15,683 nt of DNA from JAGNLA01 sp964639885 (GCA_964639885.1 CAZXEH010000033.1:1-15683), one strand, 5' to 3'. Shown: positions 1-7,297, numbered from the stretch's first letter. Numbers and translations are program-made. The notes: generated from the sequence alone by a model not told the origin.

Positions 1-22
1 AAACCAAGAAGAAGGAGTTTTT

Positions 23-2143
23 TCACGGAAGCTGGGTTTCGGTGCTTGAAGGAGTTTCCGAGCCGGTCAGGGTGTCGTCACGGCTGAAGCACATGACGGA
101 GCCGATCTCGGTTGAGACGAGGATTTTTCCGTTTGAGCACACAGGTGCGGAGATTGTCACACCACAATCGTACTGCCAGAGTGTTCTTCCGGTGTCAAGC
201 GAAATGATTTTCATCATCGAGCCTGAGGTGACGCAGATTGAGTCGCTCAGGATTATTAGATTTTTTGCTGACGAGTATGAGTCAATCAGCACTTTCCAGT
301 TTATTTTGCCGTTTCTGCCTGCGATGCTGTAGAGATAACCACCGGAAGTGATTGCATAGATGTCGTTTTCATCCATTGCGATTTCACCGACTGCTTGGGA
401 ATCAAGTTTGAGGAACCATAGAGGAACGCCGTCTTTGAGCTGAACGCAGATAATGCGGTCTTTGGCTGAAAGATAACCCTGGTCAGCACCAAGAGAGATG
501 CAGTGATCAAGGTTGTATGATGTGCCCATCTTCCAGTTCAGGCTTCCCGACTGGTAGTCGAAGCTGTAAAGGTTGCTGTCCCATGAGCCGATGTAGACAC
601 CGCGCTGGGAAACTGAAGGTGATGATTTGACTTCGGCGTTTGTGGCCTGAGACCATTGTCTTGTGCCGGTTGCCAGGTCGATACTGATGACTTCGCCACC
701 CCATGTGCCGATGAAGGCGTATTTGCCTGCAACGGTTGGAGGAGAACTCATATAGTACGGAATGTAGCTCTTCCAGAGCTGTTTTCCGTCGGTGTCTGTG
801 CAAACCAGATATTCGTCAGAGGTTCCGGTGACCAGTTTGTTGCCGATCATGGCCGGTGGGGAGTTGATTTCTCTGCCGATCTGTTTGCTCCAGTTGAGGT
901 TTCCGTCGCTCATGCCGATTGACTTGAGGGTTCCATCGTTCATGGCTGCATAAACATCTTCGCCATCGGTGACTGGTGGAATCCTGCCGGAGCTTCCGGT
1001 GTCCATTGACCATTGTCTTGAACCGTTGCTCAGTGAGAAGCAGTATCCGATTCCAACTCTTGGAAGTACAAGCAACGATTTGTTCGAAGCTGTGAGACCA
1101 CTGTATGTGCTCTGGTCGATACGTGTACTCCAAAGTTGTGTGCCGTCAGAGGTTGTGTGGCAGAAGACCTGTCTTGAGAGTGTGCCTGTGTAAATCTTAC
1201 CTGCCGAGACCACTGGTCTGCTGATAACGTCGCCGTCAATCTTGGTTTTCCAGGTGACCTCGCCGTCAGGGCTGATGGAAAAAATATTTCCTCGCAGTGA
1301 AACGGTGTAAACGGAAGAGCCATCGGTAACAAGGCCTGAAGGACAGTCGCTGCCGATATTGAGCTGCCAGTTTGTCTTGCCTGTGGTTTTGTCGAAACAG
1401 TAGACCATGCCGCGCTTGTTGATGAGGCTGAGGCCACAGCTGGTTTCGCTCATGGTACCAACTGCATAGTCGTCTACATTTGTCAGCCATATAGGACGAA
1501 GACCATAGTCAAACATTCTGACCTTGCCGTCTTTTGTGGCCACACAGAGTTGATTGCCTGAAACGCCTGCTGGTTGTGCTGAAAGCTGTGAATTCAGGTT
1601 TGACAGGCCGGTATAGTAGAGACCTTGCAGTGTCAACCTGAGAATTTGGCCTTCATCTGTTGCTGCAAAGATAACTTTGTTTACCACTGCAGGTGGATAG
1701 GACATCTCTTTTTCAATGTCGTAAGACCATTTGCGTTGACCTGTTGCAGAGAGGAGAACGTAGATTTTTCCGGATTGTGTTGAGACAACGAGATAGTCGT
1801 TCGCCGGTACTGGTCTGGCATTGAGGCGTTCGCCGTCAAATTCTCTTGTCCAGAGGACTTTGCCGGTTATTTCGTCGATTGCCTGAAGTTGTCCGCCTGA
1901 GAGGGGAACGTAATAGACACCTTTTTGCCAGGATGCTCCGGACTGGGAGAGGAAGCCTCCGCCTGACTTGTATTCCCATTCGAGTTTAAGCGGGGTTCTT
2001 GCAGTGTCTGTTGTGTGGAAAGTGTGTCTGGGTCCACCGCCATACATCTTCCATGACTGGACCTCACCCCTCGTCAGCGTTGTGACTAATGGAGCGGTTG
2101 CCAGCATTGCTGACAGGGCAATACTCGCAATTCGATTTTTCAT
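23..2143 (-). CDS. Secreted PQQ-like beta-propeller repeat protein
   Basis: The 706-residue product begins with a basic, then hydrophobic N-terminus (MKNRIASIALSAMLATAPL...) that reads as a Sec signal peptide ending near residue 24-26. The rest is made of repeats of about 40 residues with the PQQ-like pattern 'VYxGxxxGxLxxIDxxTGxxxW'. I count about 16 from residue 75 to 690, with clear examples ending in GKVLW, GTRQW, GKINW and GRTLW. This would suit one large or two eight-bladed propellers. No PQQ-dehydrogenase catalytic signature is visible, so a scaffold or binding role outside the cytoplasm is more likely than enzyme activity. The acidic, Thr/Ser-rich tail has no anchor. There is no Shine-Dalgarno before the ATG; a promoter lies just upstream. 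The specific ligand or partner is unknown. Confidence 0.85.
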   Translation of the reverse strand: MKNRIASIALSAMLATAPLVTTLTRGEVQSWKMYGGGPRHTFHTTDTARTPLKLEWEYKSGGGFLSQSGASWQKGVYYVPLSGGQLQAIDEITGKVLWTREFDGERLNARPVPANDYLVVSTQSGKIYVLLSATGQRKWSYDIEKEMSYPPAVVNKVIFAATDEGQILRLTLQGLYYTGLSNLNSQLSAQPAGVSGNQLCVATKDGKVRMFDYGLRPIWLTNVDDYAVGTMSETSCGLSLINKRGMVYCFDKTTGKTNWQLNIGSDCPSGLVTDGSSVYTVSLRGNIFSISPDGEVTWKTKIDGDVISRPVVSAGKIYTGTLSRQVFCHTTSDGTQLWSTRIDQSTYSGLTASNKSLLVLPRVGIGYCFSLSNGSRQWSMDTGSSGRIPPVTDGEDVYAAMNDGTLKSIGMSDGNLNWSKQIGREINSPPAMIGNKLVTGTSDEYLVCTDTDGKQLWKSYIPYYMSSPPTVAGKYAFIGTWGGEVISIDLATGTRQWSQATNAEVKSSPSVSQRGVYIGSWDSNLYSFDYQSGSLNWKMGTSYNLDHCISLGADQGYLSAKDRIICVQLKDGVPLWFLKLDSQAVGEIAMDENDIYAITSGGYLYSIAGRNGKINWKVLIDSYSSAKNLIILSDSICVTSGSMMKIISLDTGRTLWQYDCGVTISAPVCSNGKILVSTEIGSVMCFSRDDTLTGSETPSSTETQLP

Positions 2144-2155
2144 TGCAGTGACAAC

Positions 2156-2184
2156 ATATTAACTCAATATTTACAGTCCGTCAA
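2156..2184 (-). promoter_or_regulatory. Sigma70-type promoter for the PQQ-repeat gene
   Basis: On the minus strand, TTGACG (2184-2179) and TAATAT (2161-2156) are separated by 17 bp, in the 55-bp gap between the two left-flank genes. Only 12 nt separate the -10 box from the ATG at 2143, so the predicted 5' leader is about 5 nt and cannot hold a Shine-Dalgarno sequence. Confidence 0.5.
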
Positions 2185-2198
2185 TAACCGTCCAAACC

Positions 2199-3785
2199 TT
2201 AACGCGACATGAAATCGGGGTTATATTTTACCGATATCTTCAGCAATATGTCGGAATTGTCACCAAAAACGTCAACGTGCAGCATTGGATCAAGCTTGTC
2301 GATTATTGAACCGACAAGAAAGAAGTTGGCTCCAAGCTCTGGAACGTCGTTTCCGGCAGCGCCCATATATTGCTCAAGCAGTGAACTGATGATGAGTTTT
2401 CCATCCACAACTGCCGACAGGATCGTGCCTTCGACATTTTCGGTTTTTCCCGAAACCCACTCGAACCCGTCACGCTTGTTGGAGAGCGTCAACGTGTCCC
2501 CGTCAAATTTGTAATAGAAGGTTTCCATCTCGTACCCGAACACGCTTGGCGATGGGACATATTCTGTCGGTGGATTTTCCGGTTTCTTGTCCGGTGTTGC
2601 CTTTTCTGGCTTGGGAAGCTCTGGAATGGCTACCTCAGCAGGCTTTCTTGTGACCTCGAAAACACCACCATCAAGTTTTTTCTGGGTTTTATCAGTACCG
2701 ATTATGGTTTTTTCAAGGAATACCTTTAGTTTGGCTGCGTTACCTTTCAGTTTCAACCCGATGGTATCTGGCTGGAGCTGTTGGTTGAGCTTAGCAAACC
2801 CGACAGACTCACCCTTTTCAAATGACTCACCATCGCCGAAAGTGAATGGAAGTGCAATTTTAATTGTTGAATCCGGGGTTGAACTGATCAGGGCACTGAG
2901 GTTTTTCTGCCAGCCCAGTATGTCGCTTATGTTTCTCAGTGACCCGTCTTTTGGCAGGATTTCCTTCACCTGATTCTTGCCGTCGAGCCAGGCGACTTTC
3001 AAACCGACCTCGCCTTTTTCGGAGAAAACATTGCCTGTCAGCGTATATTCCTTGTCCTCAGCCTCAAAAACCGTGTAGAAGCTGAGCGGTGAATCGGCTA
3101 TCTTTTTTTCAATCCTGTCCCACTTTGCATTTTTCTGGATGGATGGCTGTTTACCATTTTTTACCTCAAGAGATTTCACTATGTCCGATTTTGAAGTGCT
3201 TATGAGCATGAAGTTCTCATCGAGATAAGTTATCAGTGGCTGCGAACCAGTGCCGAAAGTTGCAAATCCGTCTTTGTCCACACTCGAGCCCAGCTGCTTT
3301 ATCCTGCCAAGTTTGTCTATGAAGTTCTGATACCCGACGGCCGGGTTGCCTCTGTTTGAGAGCCTGAGTCCGACAACCGGTTGCTGCGAGCCGTTGTTGC
3401 CTGCCAGAACAAAACCCGAACATTGAAGGAATCCGAGGTCTGGAAGGTTGTTGATGATTTCCTGGGCTTCAGGGGTTTGCATCGCCGCCTGCTGCTGGAT
3501 GTAAGGAAGAGCCATCTGCGCAAGATCGCCCATGTTCATGTCCAGGTCAAAGGTGACAAGCGTTGATGGCTTGTTTGGAGCAAAATCCCAGGCTGTGCCT
3601 TTAATTGTTCTGGTGGTTCCGGTGAAGACAATCACAAGCACCAGGGCAAGGATAATGAAGAGTGCAACGCCACCAATGATGAGCGCCACCTTCATGTTCC
3701 TGTTATCTGGTTTTTTCTCAGCCGGCATCTCCACCTGCTGTACTGTTTCGATCAAAGACTCTGGCTGTACGGTTTCGTTATCCAT
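2199..3785 (-). CDS. Membrane-anchored protein of unknown function
   Basis: I do not recognise a characterised function; the overall look is of a DUF3352-like exported protein, which is a guess. The 528-residue product has a short acidic cytoplasmic N-terminus, one strong transmembrane helix at about residues 33-55 followed by Thr/Arg (N-in, C-out topology), and a large extracytoplasmic portion. A Pro/Lys/Glu-rich linker (about 385-413) separates a main domain from a C-terminal domain of about 115 residues rich in beta-strand patterns. The ATG at 3785 is chosen because GGAGG lies 9 nt upstream. An in-frame TTG at 3806 would add seven residues but has no such site. It lies upstream of the PQQ-repeat gene in the same direction with a 55-bp gap, so the two may act together at the envelope. 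Confidence 0.75.
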   Translation of the reverse strand: MDNETVQPESLIETVQQVEMPAEKKPDNRNMKVALIIGGVALFIILALVLVIVFTGTTRTIKGTAWDFAPNKPSTLVTFDLDMNMGDLAQMALPYIQQQAAMQTPEAQEIINNLPDLGFLQCSGFVLAGNNGSQQPVVGLRLSNRGNPAVGYQNFIDKLGRIKQLGSSVDKDGFATFGTGSQPLITYLDENFMLISTSKSDIVKSLEVKNGKQPSIQKNAKWDRIEKKIADSPLSFYTVFEAEDKEYTLTGNVFSEKGEVGLKVAWLDGKNQVKEILPKDGSLRNISDILGWQKNLSALISSTPDSTIKIALPFTFGDGESFEKGESVGFAKLNQQLQPDTIGLKLKGNAAKLKVFLEKTIIGTDKTQKKLDGGVFEVTRKPAEVAIPELPKPEKATPDKKPENPPTEYVPSPSVFGYEMETFYYKFDGDTLTLSNKRDGFEWVSGKTENVEGTILSAVVDGKLIISSLLEQYMGAAGNDVPELGANFFLVGSIIDKLDPMLHVDVFGDNSDILLKISVKYNPDFMSR

Positions 3786-3883
3786 GTAACTGCGCCTCCA
3801 TATCAAGATGATAAGGGATTTCAGTCGGTTTGGCTAGAAGGAAAGGACATGCCTGGAGTTTTGATTTTTTTCACAATTTCATC

Positions 3884-3914
3884 TTGACAGGTGGCCACGC
3901 TCCACTAATATAGT
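3884..3914 (+). promoter_or_regulatory. Promoter of the rpsP operon
   Basis: A perfect TTGACA lies at 3884-3889. Possible -10 boxes are TAATAT (3906-3911, 16-bp spacer) or TATAGT (3909-3914, 19-bp spacer). Transcription would start near 3918-3921, leaving a leader of about 30 nt that carries the AAAGGGG ribosome binding site at 3936-3942. The 165-bp gap 3786-3950 also has to hold the start signals of the divergent gene; I found no convincing promoter for that one. Confidence 0.6.
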
Positions 3915-3950
3915 TGGTTTGTAAGCATCATATAGAAAGGGGTTTTCATT

Positions 3951-4238
3951 TTGGCCGCCAAACTTAAACTTGCACGCTACGGAAAGGTTCATCAGCCAAC
4001 CTTCAGGCTCGTCGTTGTTCATTCGAGGAAACCCACCAACAGTGATTACATCGAACTCCTTGGTCACGTTGACTTTGTTGATGACAACAAGGTCAGCAAC
4101 TACAAGGAAGACCGTGTTCTTTACTGGCTCGGTGTGGGTGCCCAGTACACCGAGAGCGTAAAGTCTCTGCTTGTAAAAACCGGCACCTGGAAGAAGTTCC
4201 AGGAGTCAAAGAACAAACCAGAGCAGGCTCCAGCCTAA
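3951..4238 (+). CDS. rpsP: 30S ribosomal protein S16
   Basis: S16 is a small 30S subunit protein needed for assembly of the 5' and central domains of 16S rRNA. The 95-residue product begins MAAKLKLARYGKVHQPTFRLVV, which matches the S16 N-terminal pattern 'MAVKIRLxRxGxxxxPxYRIVV', followed by the conserved 'DSRxPxxxxxIExLGxxxP' region here as SRKPTNSDYIELLGHVDF. It is somewhat divergent: several usual basic or aromatic positions are changed and the tail is Lys/Pro/Ala-rich. The start is a TTG codon, supported by AAAGGGG 8 nt upstream and by the exact alignment of the N-terminus. First gene of the operon, directly behind a strong promoter. Confidence 0.95.
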   Translation: MAAKLKLARYGKVHQPTFRLVVVHSRKPTNSDYIELLGHVDFVDDNKVSNYKEDRVLYWLGVGAQYTESVKSLLVKTGTWKKFQESKNKPEQAPA

Positions 4239-4251
4239 ACCACAATCCATC

Positions 4252-4257
4252 AGGAGG
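4252..4257 (+). promoter_or_regulatory. Ribosome binding site of the KH-domain gene
   Basis: A consensus AGGAGG sits 8 nt before the ATG at 4266, in the 27-nt gap after rpsP. It is among the best Shine-Dalgarno sites in the window and confirms the start. Confidence 0.8.
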
Positions 4258-4265
4258 TATCAGCA

Positions 4266-4505
4266 ATGTTCAAAGACACACTTATGTATATCGTCAAGCA
4301 GCTGGTAGACAAGACAGACATGGTTTCAATCAACGAACTCGTGGGCGAGCAGAATCTCACCTATGAAATCAAGGTTGATCCAAGCGATCTTGGCAAAGTC
4401 ATCGGCAAGCAGGGCAGAACAATCAACGCCCTCCGCGTCCTTATCAGGGCAGTCAGCAACAAGCACGGAAAGAAAGCCGAAGTCAACGTAATCGAGGCAA
4501 AATAA
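4266..4505 (+). CDS. khpA: KH-domain RNA-binding protein (KhpA/YlqC family)
   Basis: The 79-residue product is a single KH domain, the usual size for KhpA/YlqC. The RNA-binding GxxG loop is seen as GKVIGKQGRTINALRVL around residues 42-58, with the GKQG turn followed by the expected helix. In Firmicutes, KhpA binds many RNAs, often as a heterodimer with KhpB (Jag/EloR), and affects cell division and translation. Its position immediately after rpsP and before a ylqD-like gene is the classic location. Translation of the next gene starts at the base after its stop codon. Confidence 0.92.
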   Translation: MFKDTLMYIVKQLVDKTDMVSINELVGEQNLTYEIKVDPSDLGKVIGKQGRTINALRVLIRAVSNKHGKKAEVNVIEAK

Positions 4506-4910
4506 GTGCAAATTGCGAGAAAAGTATTGCTCAAAGTCGTAATAACAGACGACTTCAAGAAAAGGTATGCAGCACAGCTCAAGGGACTCCAGAGCGAAGT
4601 AAAGGTGGAGCTTGAGAAGATCAAAACGACCGAACAGCAGTTCTTGCTCAAGGTCAACAACATGGATTACAACTACGTCATGCAGGTTCGCGAGCAGCTC
4701 GAGAGGGAAAAGGCAACACGCGAAAACACCCTCAAGGAACTGGAAGAACGCATGAAAGAGATGGACTCCATGGCAATCGACTCCGTGTTTCCGCAAGGCA
4801 CCCTCGACAGCTTCATCGACGTCAAAGTCGGTGACAACCTTGAAGACAAGCTTGGCAAGGCCGAGATCGTCATCAAGGATGGAGTGATCCAGAGCATCGT
4901 CGAAGGATGA
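4506..4910 (+). CDS. ylqD: YlqD-like protein
   Basis: The 134-residue product has a central Lys/Glu-rich coiled-coil segment (about 20-90) and a C-terminal small beta domain with the pattern 'KVGDNLEDKLGKAEIVIKDGVIQSI', split here as KVGDNLEDKLGKAE and IVIKDGVIQSI. That C-terminal pattern and the location between khpA and trmD match the poorly characterised YlqD family of Firmicutes and cyanobacteria. The GTG start immediately follows the khpA TAA; GAGG inside khpA (8 nt upstream) can serve it. The stop overlaps the trmD start (ATGA), so the two are translationally coupled. The molecular function of the family is unknown. Confidence 0.75.
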   Translation: MQIARKVLLKVVITDDFKKRYAAQLKGLQSEVKVELEKIKTTEQQFLLKVNNMDYNYVMQVREQLEREKATRENTLKELEERMKEMDSMAIDSVFPQGTLDSFIDVKVGDNLEDKLGKAEIVIKDGVIQSIVEG

Positions 4911-5662
4911 GGCTGGTTTTCGCAACCACCTTCCCGGAGTTTTTCAATTCCGCTTCAAGCGTCTCGATCATGGGCAGGGCAAAAACTGCCGGACTGGTTG
5001 AGGTTGAAGCGGTAAACCTGAGAAAGTACACAAAAGACCGCCACCAGAGTACGGACGACAATCCGTATGGTGGCGGTTTTGGCATGTTGATGAAGGTTGA
5101 ACCGTTTGCAGAGATGGTTGACGACCTGAATCTCCCGGAAGGATCAAGGATAATCCTCATGTCCCCTGCCGGAAAAACCTTCTCCCAGAAAATAGCATCA
5201 GACCTTTCCAACGCCGCATCCATTGTTTTCCTTTGTGGTCACTATGAAGGTGTCGACGAGAGAGTGGCGCAGATGTGCACCGACTGGCTTTCACTCGGGG
5301 ATTTTGTTATGACTGGCGGTGAGGTTGCAGCCCTTGCGATGGCAGACGCAATCATCAGATTGATCCCCGGAGTGCTTGGCCACAACGAATCTTCCGAGGT
5401 TGAGTCCTTCCAGTCTGGATTGCTGGAATTCCCCCAGTACACAAGACCGGCAAACCACGAAACAGGCGATGTTCCTGCCGTTTTGCTGTCCGGAAATCAC
5501 GCCGACATTGAGGACTGGCGCAGGGAGCAATCTTTGAGACGGACCCTTGCCATCAGACCAGACCTGCTCGAATCAGCAAAACTCGATGCAAACGACAAAA
5601 AAATCCTGAAAAACATTTCAAAAGAGATTGGAAATACTTTTAAAAAGCTGGACATCGACTGA
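4907..5662 (+). CDS. trmD: tRNA (guanine-N1-)-methyltransferase TrmD
   Basis: TrmD makes m1G37 next to the anticodon from S-adenosylmethionine, preventing +1 frameshifts. The 251-residue length is typical. Conserved blocks are visible in order: DDNPYGGGFGM (50-60), the knot motif LCGHYEGVDERV (109-120), GDFVMTGGEVAA (131-142), RLIPGVLGH (151-159), then GLLEFPQYTRP (171-181), VLLSGNHADIEDWRREQSL and RRT. The Arg corresponding to E. coli R154 is present, but the residue aligning with the catalytic Asp169 is Glu (residue 166, in EVESF, codon 5402-5404). The start overlaps the previous stop as ATGA and the stop overlaps a tiny reading frame as TGATG. The usual upstream partner rimM is absent. Confidence 0.97.
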   Translation: MRLVFATTFPEFFNSASSVSIMGRAKTAGLVEVEAVNLRKYTKDRHQSTDDNPYGGGFGMLMKVEPFAEMVDDLNLPEGSRIILMSPAGKTFSQKIASDLSNAASIVFLCGHYEGVDERVAQMCTDWLSLGDFVMTGGEVAALAMADAIIRLIPGVLGHNESSEVESFQSGLLEFPQYTRPANHETGDVPAVLLSGNHADIEDWRREQSLRRTLAIRPDLLESAKLDANDKKILKNISKEIGNTFKKLDID

Positions 5663-5703
5663 TGAAAAGCCAAGAAAACATGAAAATGAAAGAAGAAAAT
5701 TAA
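5662..5703 (+). other. 13-codon minicistron bridging trmD and the methylase gene
   Basis: An ATG overlapping the trmD stop (TGATG at 5660-5664) opens a 13-codon frame, MKSQENMKMKEEN, whose TAA overlaps the ATG of the next gene (TAATG at 5701-5705). It spans the intergenic gap exactly. It may carry terminating ribosomes from trmD to the next gene, which has only a weak AAAGAAG site. Whether it is translated cannot be told from the sequence. Confidence 0.3.
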
Positions 5704-6245
5704 TGATCTCACTGGCTCTGGTTCATTATCCGATCGTCGACAAACATGGCATGCTTCAGTCCAGCTCCATCACAACCTTTGACATCCACGACCTCTCAAG
5801 GACTGGCAAAACATATGGAATAAACAGGCTTTATCTCGTCCACCCCTCACCTCTTCAAAGAGGTGTTGCCGAAAGGATTCTCGGATATTGGAACGTCGGT
5901 GGCGGGAAAACCTATAATCCATGCAGGTCTGAGGCGCTTGAAAACACTGAAACTTTGGCAACGCTTGAACAGGCAATTGAACACATGACGAACATTGCAG
6001 GGAAGAAACCCTTGTTGGTTGCCACGTCAGCAAAACCAGGCATTGACAGGATAACATTCAAAGAGTGCAGGGAATTGATTAAAGAACCGGTGTTGATGAT
6101 TCTGGGAACAGGCTGGGGGCTTGCTCCTGAAGTTTTTGACATTTGTGATTACACACTTGAACCAATAGTCGGCCCAACCGAGTTCAACCATCTCTCTGTC
6201 AGGGCAGCCGGAGCCATTATCCTTGACAGACTGCTTGGAAGGTAG
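5703..6245 (+). CDS. SPOUT-class RNA methyltransferase, TM1570 type
   Basis: The 180-residue product shows the trefoil-knot C-terminus of SPOUT methylases: LMILGTGWGLAPEVFD (about 129-144), then LEPIVGPTEFNHLSVRAAGAIILDRLLG at the end (conserved GPTEFNHLSVR). The N-terminus begins MISLALVHYPIVDKHG, followed by a conserved SSSITTFDIHDLSRT region. This matches the SAM-dependent RNA methylase family (Pfam Methyltrn_RNA_4, structurally known from Thermotoga TM1570), encoded next to or fused with TrmD in several thermophiles and deltaproteobacteria. The RNA target is not known. The ATG at 5703 is preferred because the protein family starts there; an in-frame ATG at 5628 lies inside trmD. Coupled upstream through a minicistron. 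Confidence 0.85.
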   Translation: MISLALVHYPIVDKHGMLQSSSITTFDIHDLSRTGKTYGINRLYLVHPSPLQRGVAERILGYWNVGGGKTYNPCRSEALENTETLATLEQAIEHMTNIAGKKPLLVATSAKPGIDRITFKECRELIKEPVLMILGTGWGLAPEVFDICDYTLEPIVGPTEFNHLSVRAAGAIILDRLLGR

Positions 6246-6280
6246 CAAGATTAACCAAAAGAGAACAAAGGCGAAGAGGA

Positions 6281-6832
6281 ATGAAAAAGAGATTTGGGAA
6301 ATACAGTGAGCTGATCGAATGGATCATCTCGATTGTCATAATAGTCACCTTTGCAATGGTTGTAAGAACCTATGTGCTTGAACCGAGAAAAGTCATGATG
6401 AGTTCGATGTATCCAACACTCACACAGGACGATCTCATTCTTGTCAACAAGATGGCTTATCTGACAGCAAACCCGGAGCGTGGAGACATCATCGTTTTCA
6501 CACCAGAAAACGGTGGCGACGATCTCGTAAAGAGAGTCATTGGACTTCCGGGCGAATGGATAGACTACAAAAACGGCTCGGTGTTTATCAACGGAAAGCA
6601 GTTTGAGGAGTCGGAAGTTCATCCCGAAACCAACTATAAGCAATCATTCCCGATGCCCACCAAGGACATTGAAGGCGCCAGAAAACTTGCCGACAACGAG
6701 TTCTATGTCATGGGCGACAACAGGCCGTCATCACTGGATTCAAGGTCATTCGGGCCGATAAAGAAAGACCAGATTGTTGGAAGGGCTTTTCAGACATTTT
6801 GGCCACCGGCATCAATTCACGTTCTGCGCTGA
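6281..6832 (+). CDS. lepB: Signal peptidase I (first copy)
   Basis: Type I signal peptidase removes signal peptides from exported proteins at the outer face of the inner membrane. The 183-residue product has one N-terminal membrane helix (about 12-28), the catalytic serine in SSMYPTL (Ser42), the substrate-contacting box LILVNKMAY, RGDIIVF, the catalytic lysine in LVKRVIGLPG (Lys84) and the C-terminal signature GDNRPSSLDSRSFG. All family boxes are intact, so it should be active. Its size and single membrane span are like Gram-positive SipS-type enzymes, not the large E. coli LepB. A second copy lies just beyond rplS. AAGG at 6268-6271 is a usable ribosome binding site. Confidence 0.95.
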   Translation: MKKRFGKYSELIEWIISIVIIVTFAMVVRTYVLEPRKVMMSSMYPTLTQDDLILVNKMAYLTANPERGDIIVFTPENGGDDLVKRVIGLPGEWIDYKNGSVFINGKQFEESEVHPETNYKQSFPMPTKDIEGARKLADNEFYVMGDNRPSSLDSRSFGPIKKDQIVGRAFQTFWPPASIHVLR

Positions 6833-6865
6833 ATTCCGGCCAAGTTAGTCAAACCTTTGTTGATT

Positions 6866-6895
6866 GGCCATGGTGTGGCTGGTAATCTCTTTTTT
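6866..6895 (+). terminator. Possible weak terminator or attenuator before rplS
   Basis: GGCCAT (6866-6871) can pair with GTGGCT (6875-6880) around a GGT loop, with two G-T pairs. A run of six T (6890-6895) follows, but 9 nt after the stem, so it is not a canonical intrinsic terminator. An alternative pairing uses GGCC at 6839-6842. It sits in the largest gap inside the operon (99 bp). Confidence 0.3.
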
Positions 6896-6896
6896 C

Positions 6897-6905
6897 TGGT
6901 ATATA
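6897..6905 (+). promoter_or_regulatory. Possible extended -10 promoter for rplS
   Basis: TGGTATATA (6897-6905) fits an extended -10 element (TG-N-TATAAT) and no good -35 box is needed or seen at 17 bp. Transcription would start near 6912, about 20 nt before the rplS ATG, leaving room for AGGAG at 6921-6925. Confidence 0.35.
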
Positions 6906-6931
6906 AGTAATTGGTTTGTTAGGAGAAAAAC

Positions 6932-7297
6932 ATGCAGCAGTTACTCAGAGACATAGTCAGCGATCAACTTAAAAAGGACTCGAAGTCGTTCGAAATCGGC
7001 GACACGGTCAAGGTTCATATCAGCGTCAAGGAAGGCAACAAGACCAGAATCCAGGTCTACGAAGGCACCGTCATCGCAAAGAAGAATGGCGGAGTTTCCG
7101 AAACCTTCACGGTTCGCAAAGTGACAGCCGGAATCGGCATCGAAAAGGTGTTCCCGCTCCATTCGCCGATGGTCGAAAAGATTGAAGTAGTAAGGCATGG
7201 TAAAGTCAGAAGAGCCAAACTTTACTTCCTTCGCGACAGGATCGGCAAGGCCACAAGGCTTAAAGACAGGATCGTGGCCAAGAAAAAAGCAAAGTAA
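6932..7297 (+). CDS. rplS: 50S ribosomal protein L19
   Basis: L19 lies at the 30S-50S interface of the ribosome. The 121-residue product is a full-length family member with the conserved segments FEIGDTVKVHISVKEG (20-35), RIQVYEGTVIAKKNGG (39-54), ETFTVRKVTAGIGIEKVFPLHSP (57-79, core FTVRKVTAGIGIEKVFP) and a basic tail VRRAKLYFLRDRIGKATRLK. AGGAG lies 6 nt before the ATG. It sits between two signal peptidase genes, whereas rplS more commonly follows trmD directly. A promoter-like element in the gap before it may let it be expressed independently of the upstream genes. Confidence 0.97.
   Translation: MQQLLRDIVSDQLKKDSKSFEIGDTVKVHISVKEGNKTRIQVYEGTVIAKKNGGVSETFTVRKVTAGIGIEKVFPLHSPMVEKIEVVRHGKVRRAKLYFLRDRIGKATRLKDRIVAKKKAK

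Noticed and set aside
4326..4925. Long minus-strand open frame of 199 codons opposite khpA, ylqD and trmD
   Set aside because: It lies antisense to three recognisable conserved genes and has a low-complexity, Leu/Asp/Phe-rich composition of the kind produced by reading Lys/Glu-rich genes backwards. No ribosome binding site or motif supports it.
5628..5702. Earlier in-frame ATG for the TM1570-type methylase
   Set aside because: It would add 25 residues encoded inside trmD with no similarity to the family N-terminus; the family begins at MISLALVHYP.
6395..6421. The SSM serine box of both signal peptidases as a broken active site
   Set aside because: Family members vary before the catalytic serine (GSM, ESM, SSM), and both copies keep Ser, Lys and the GDNR box, so nothing is missing.
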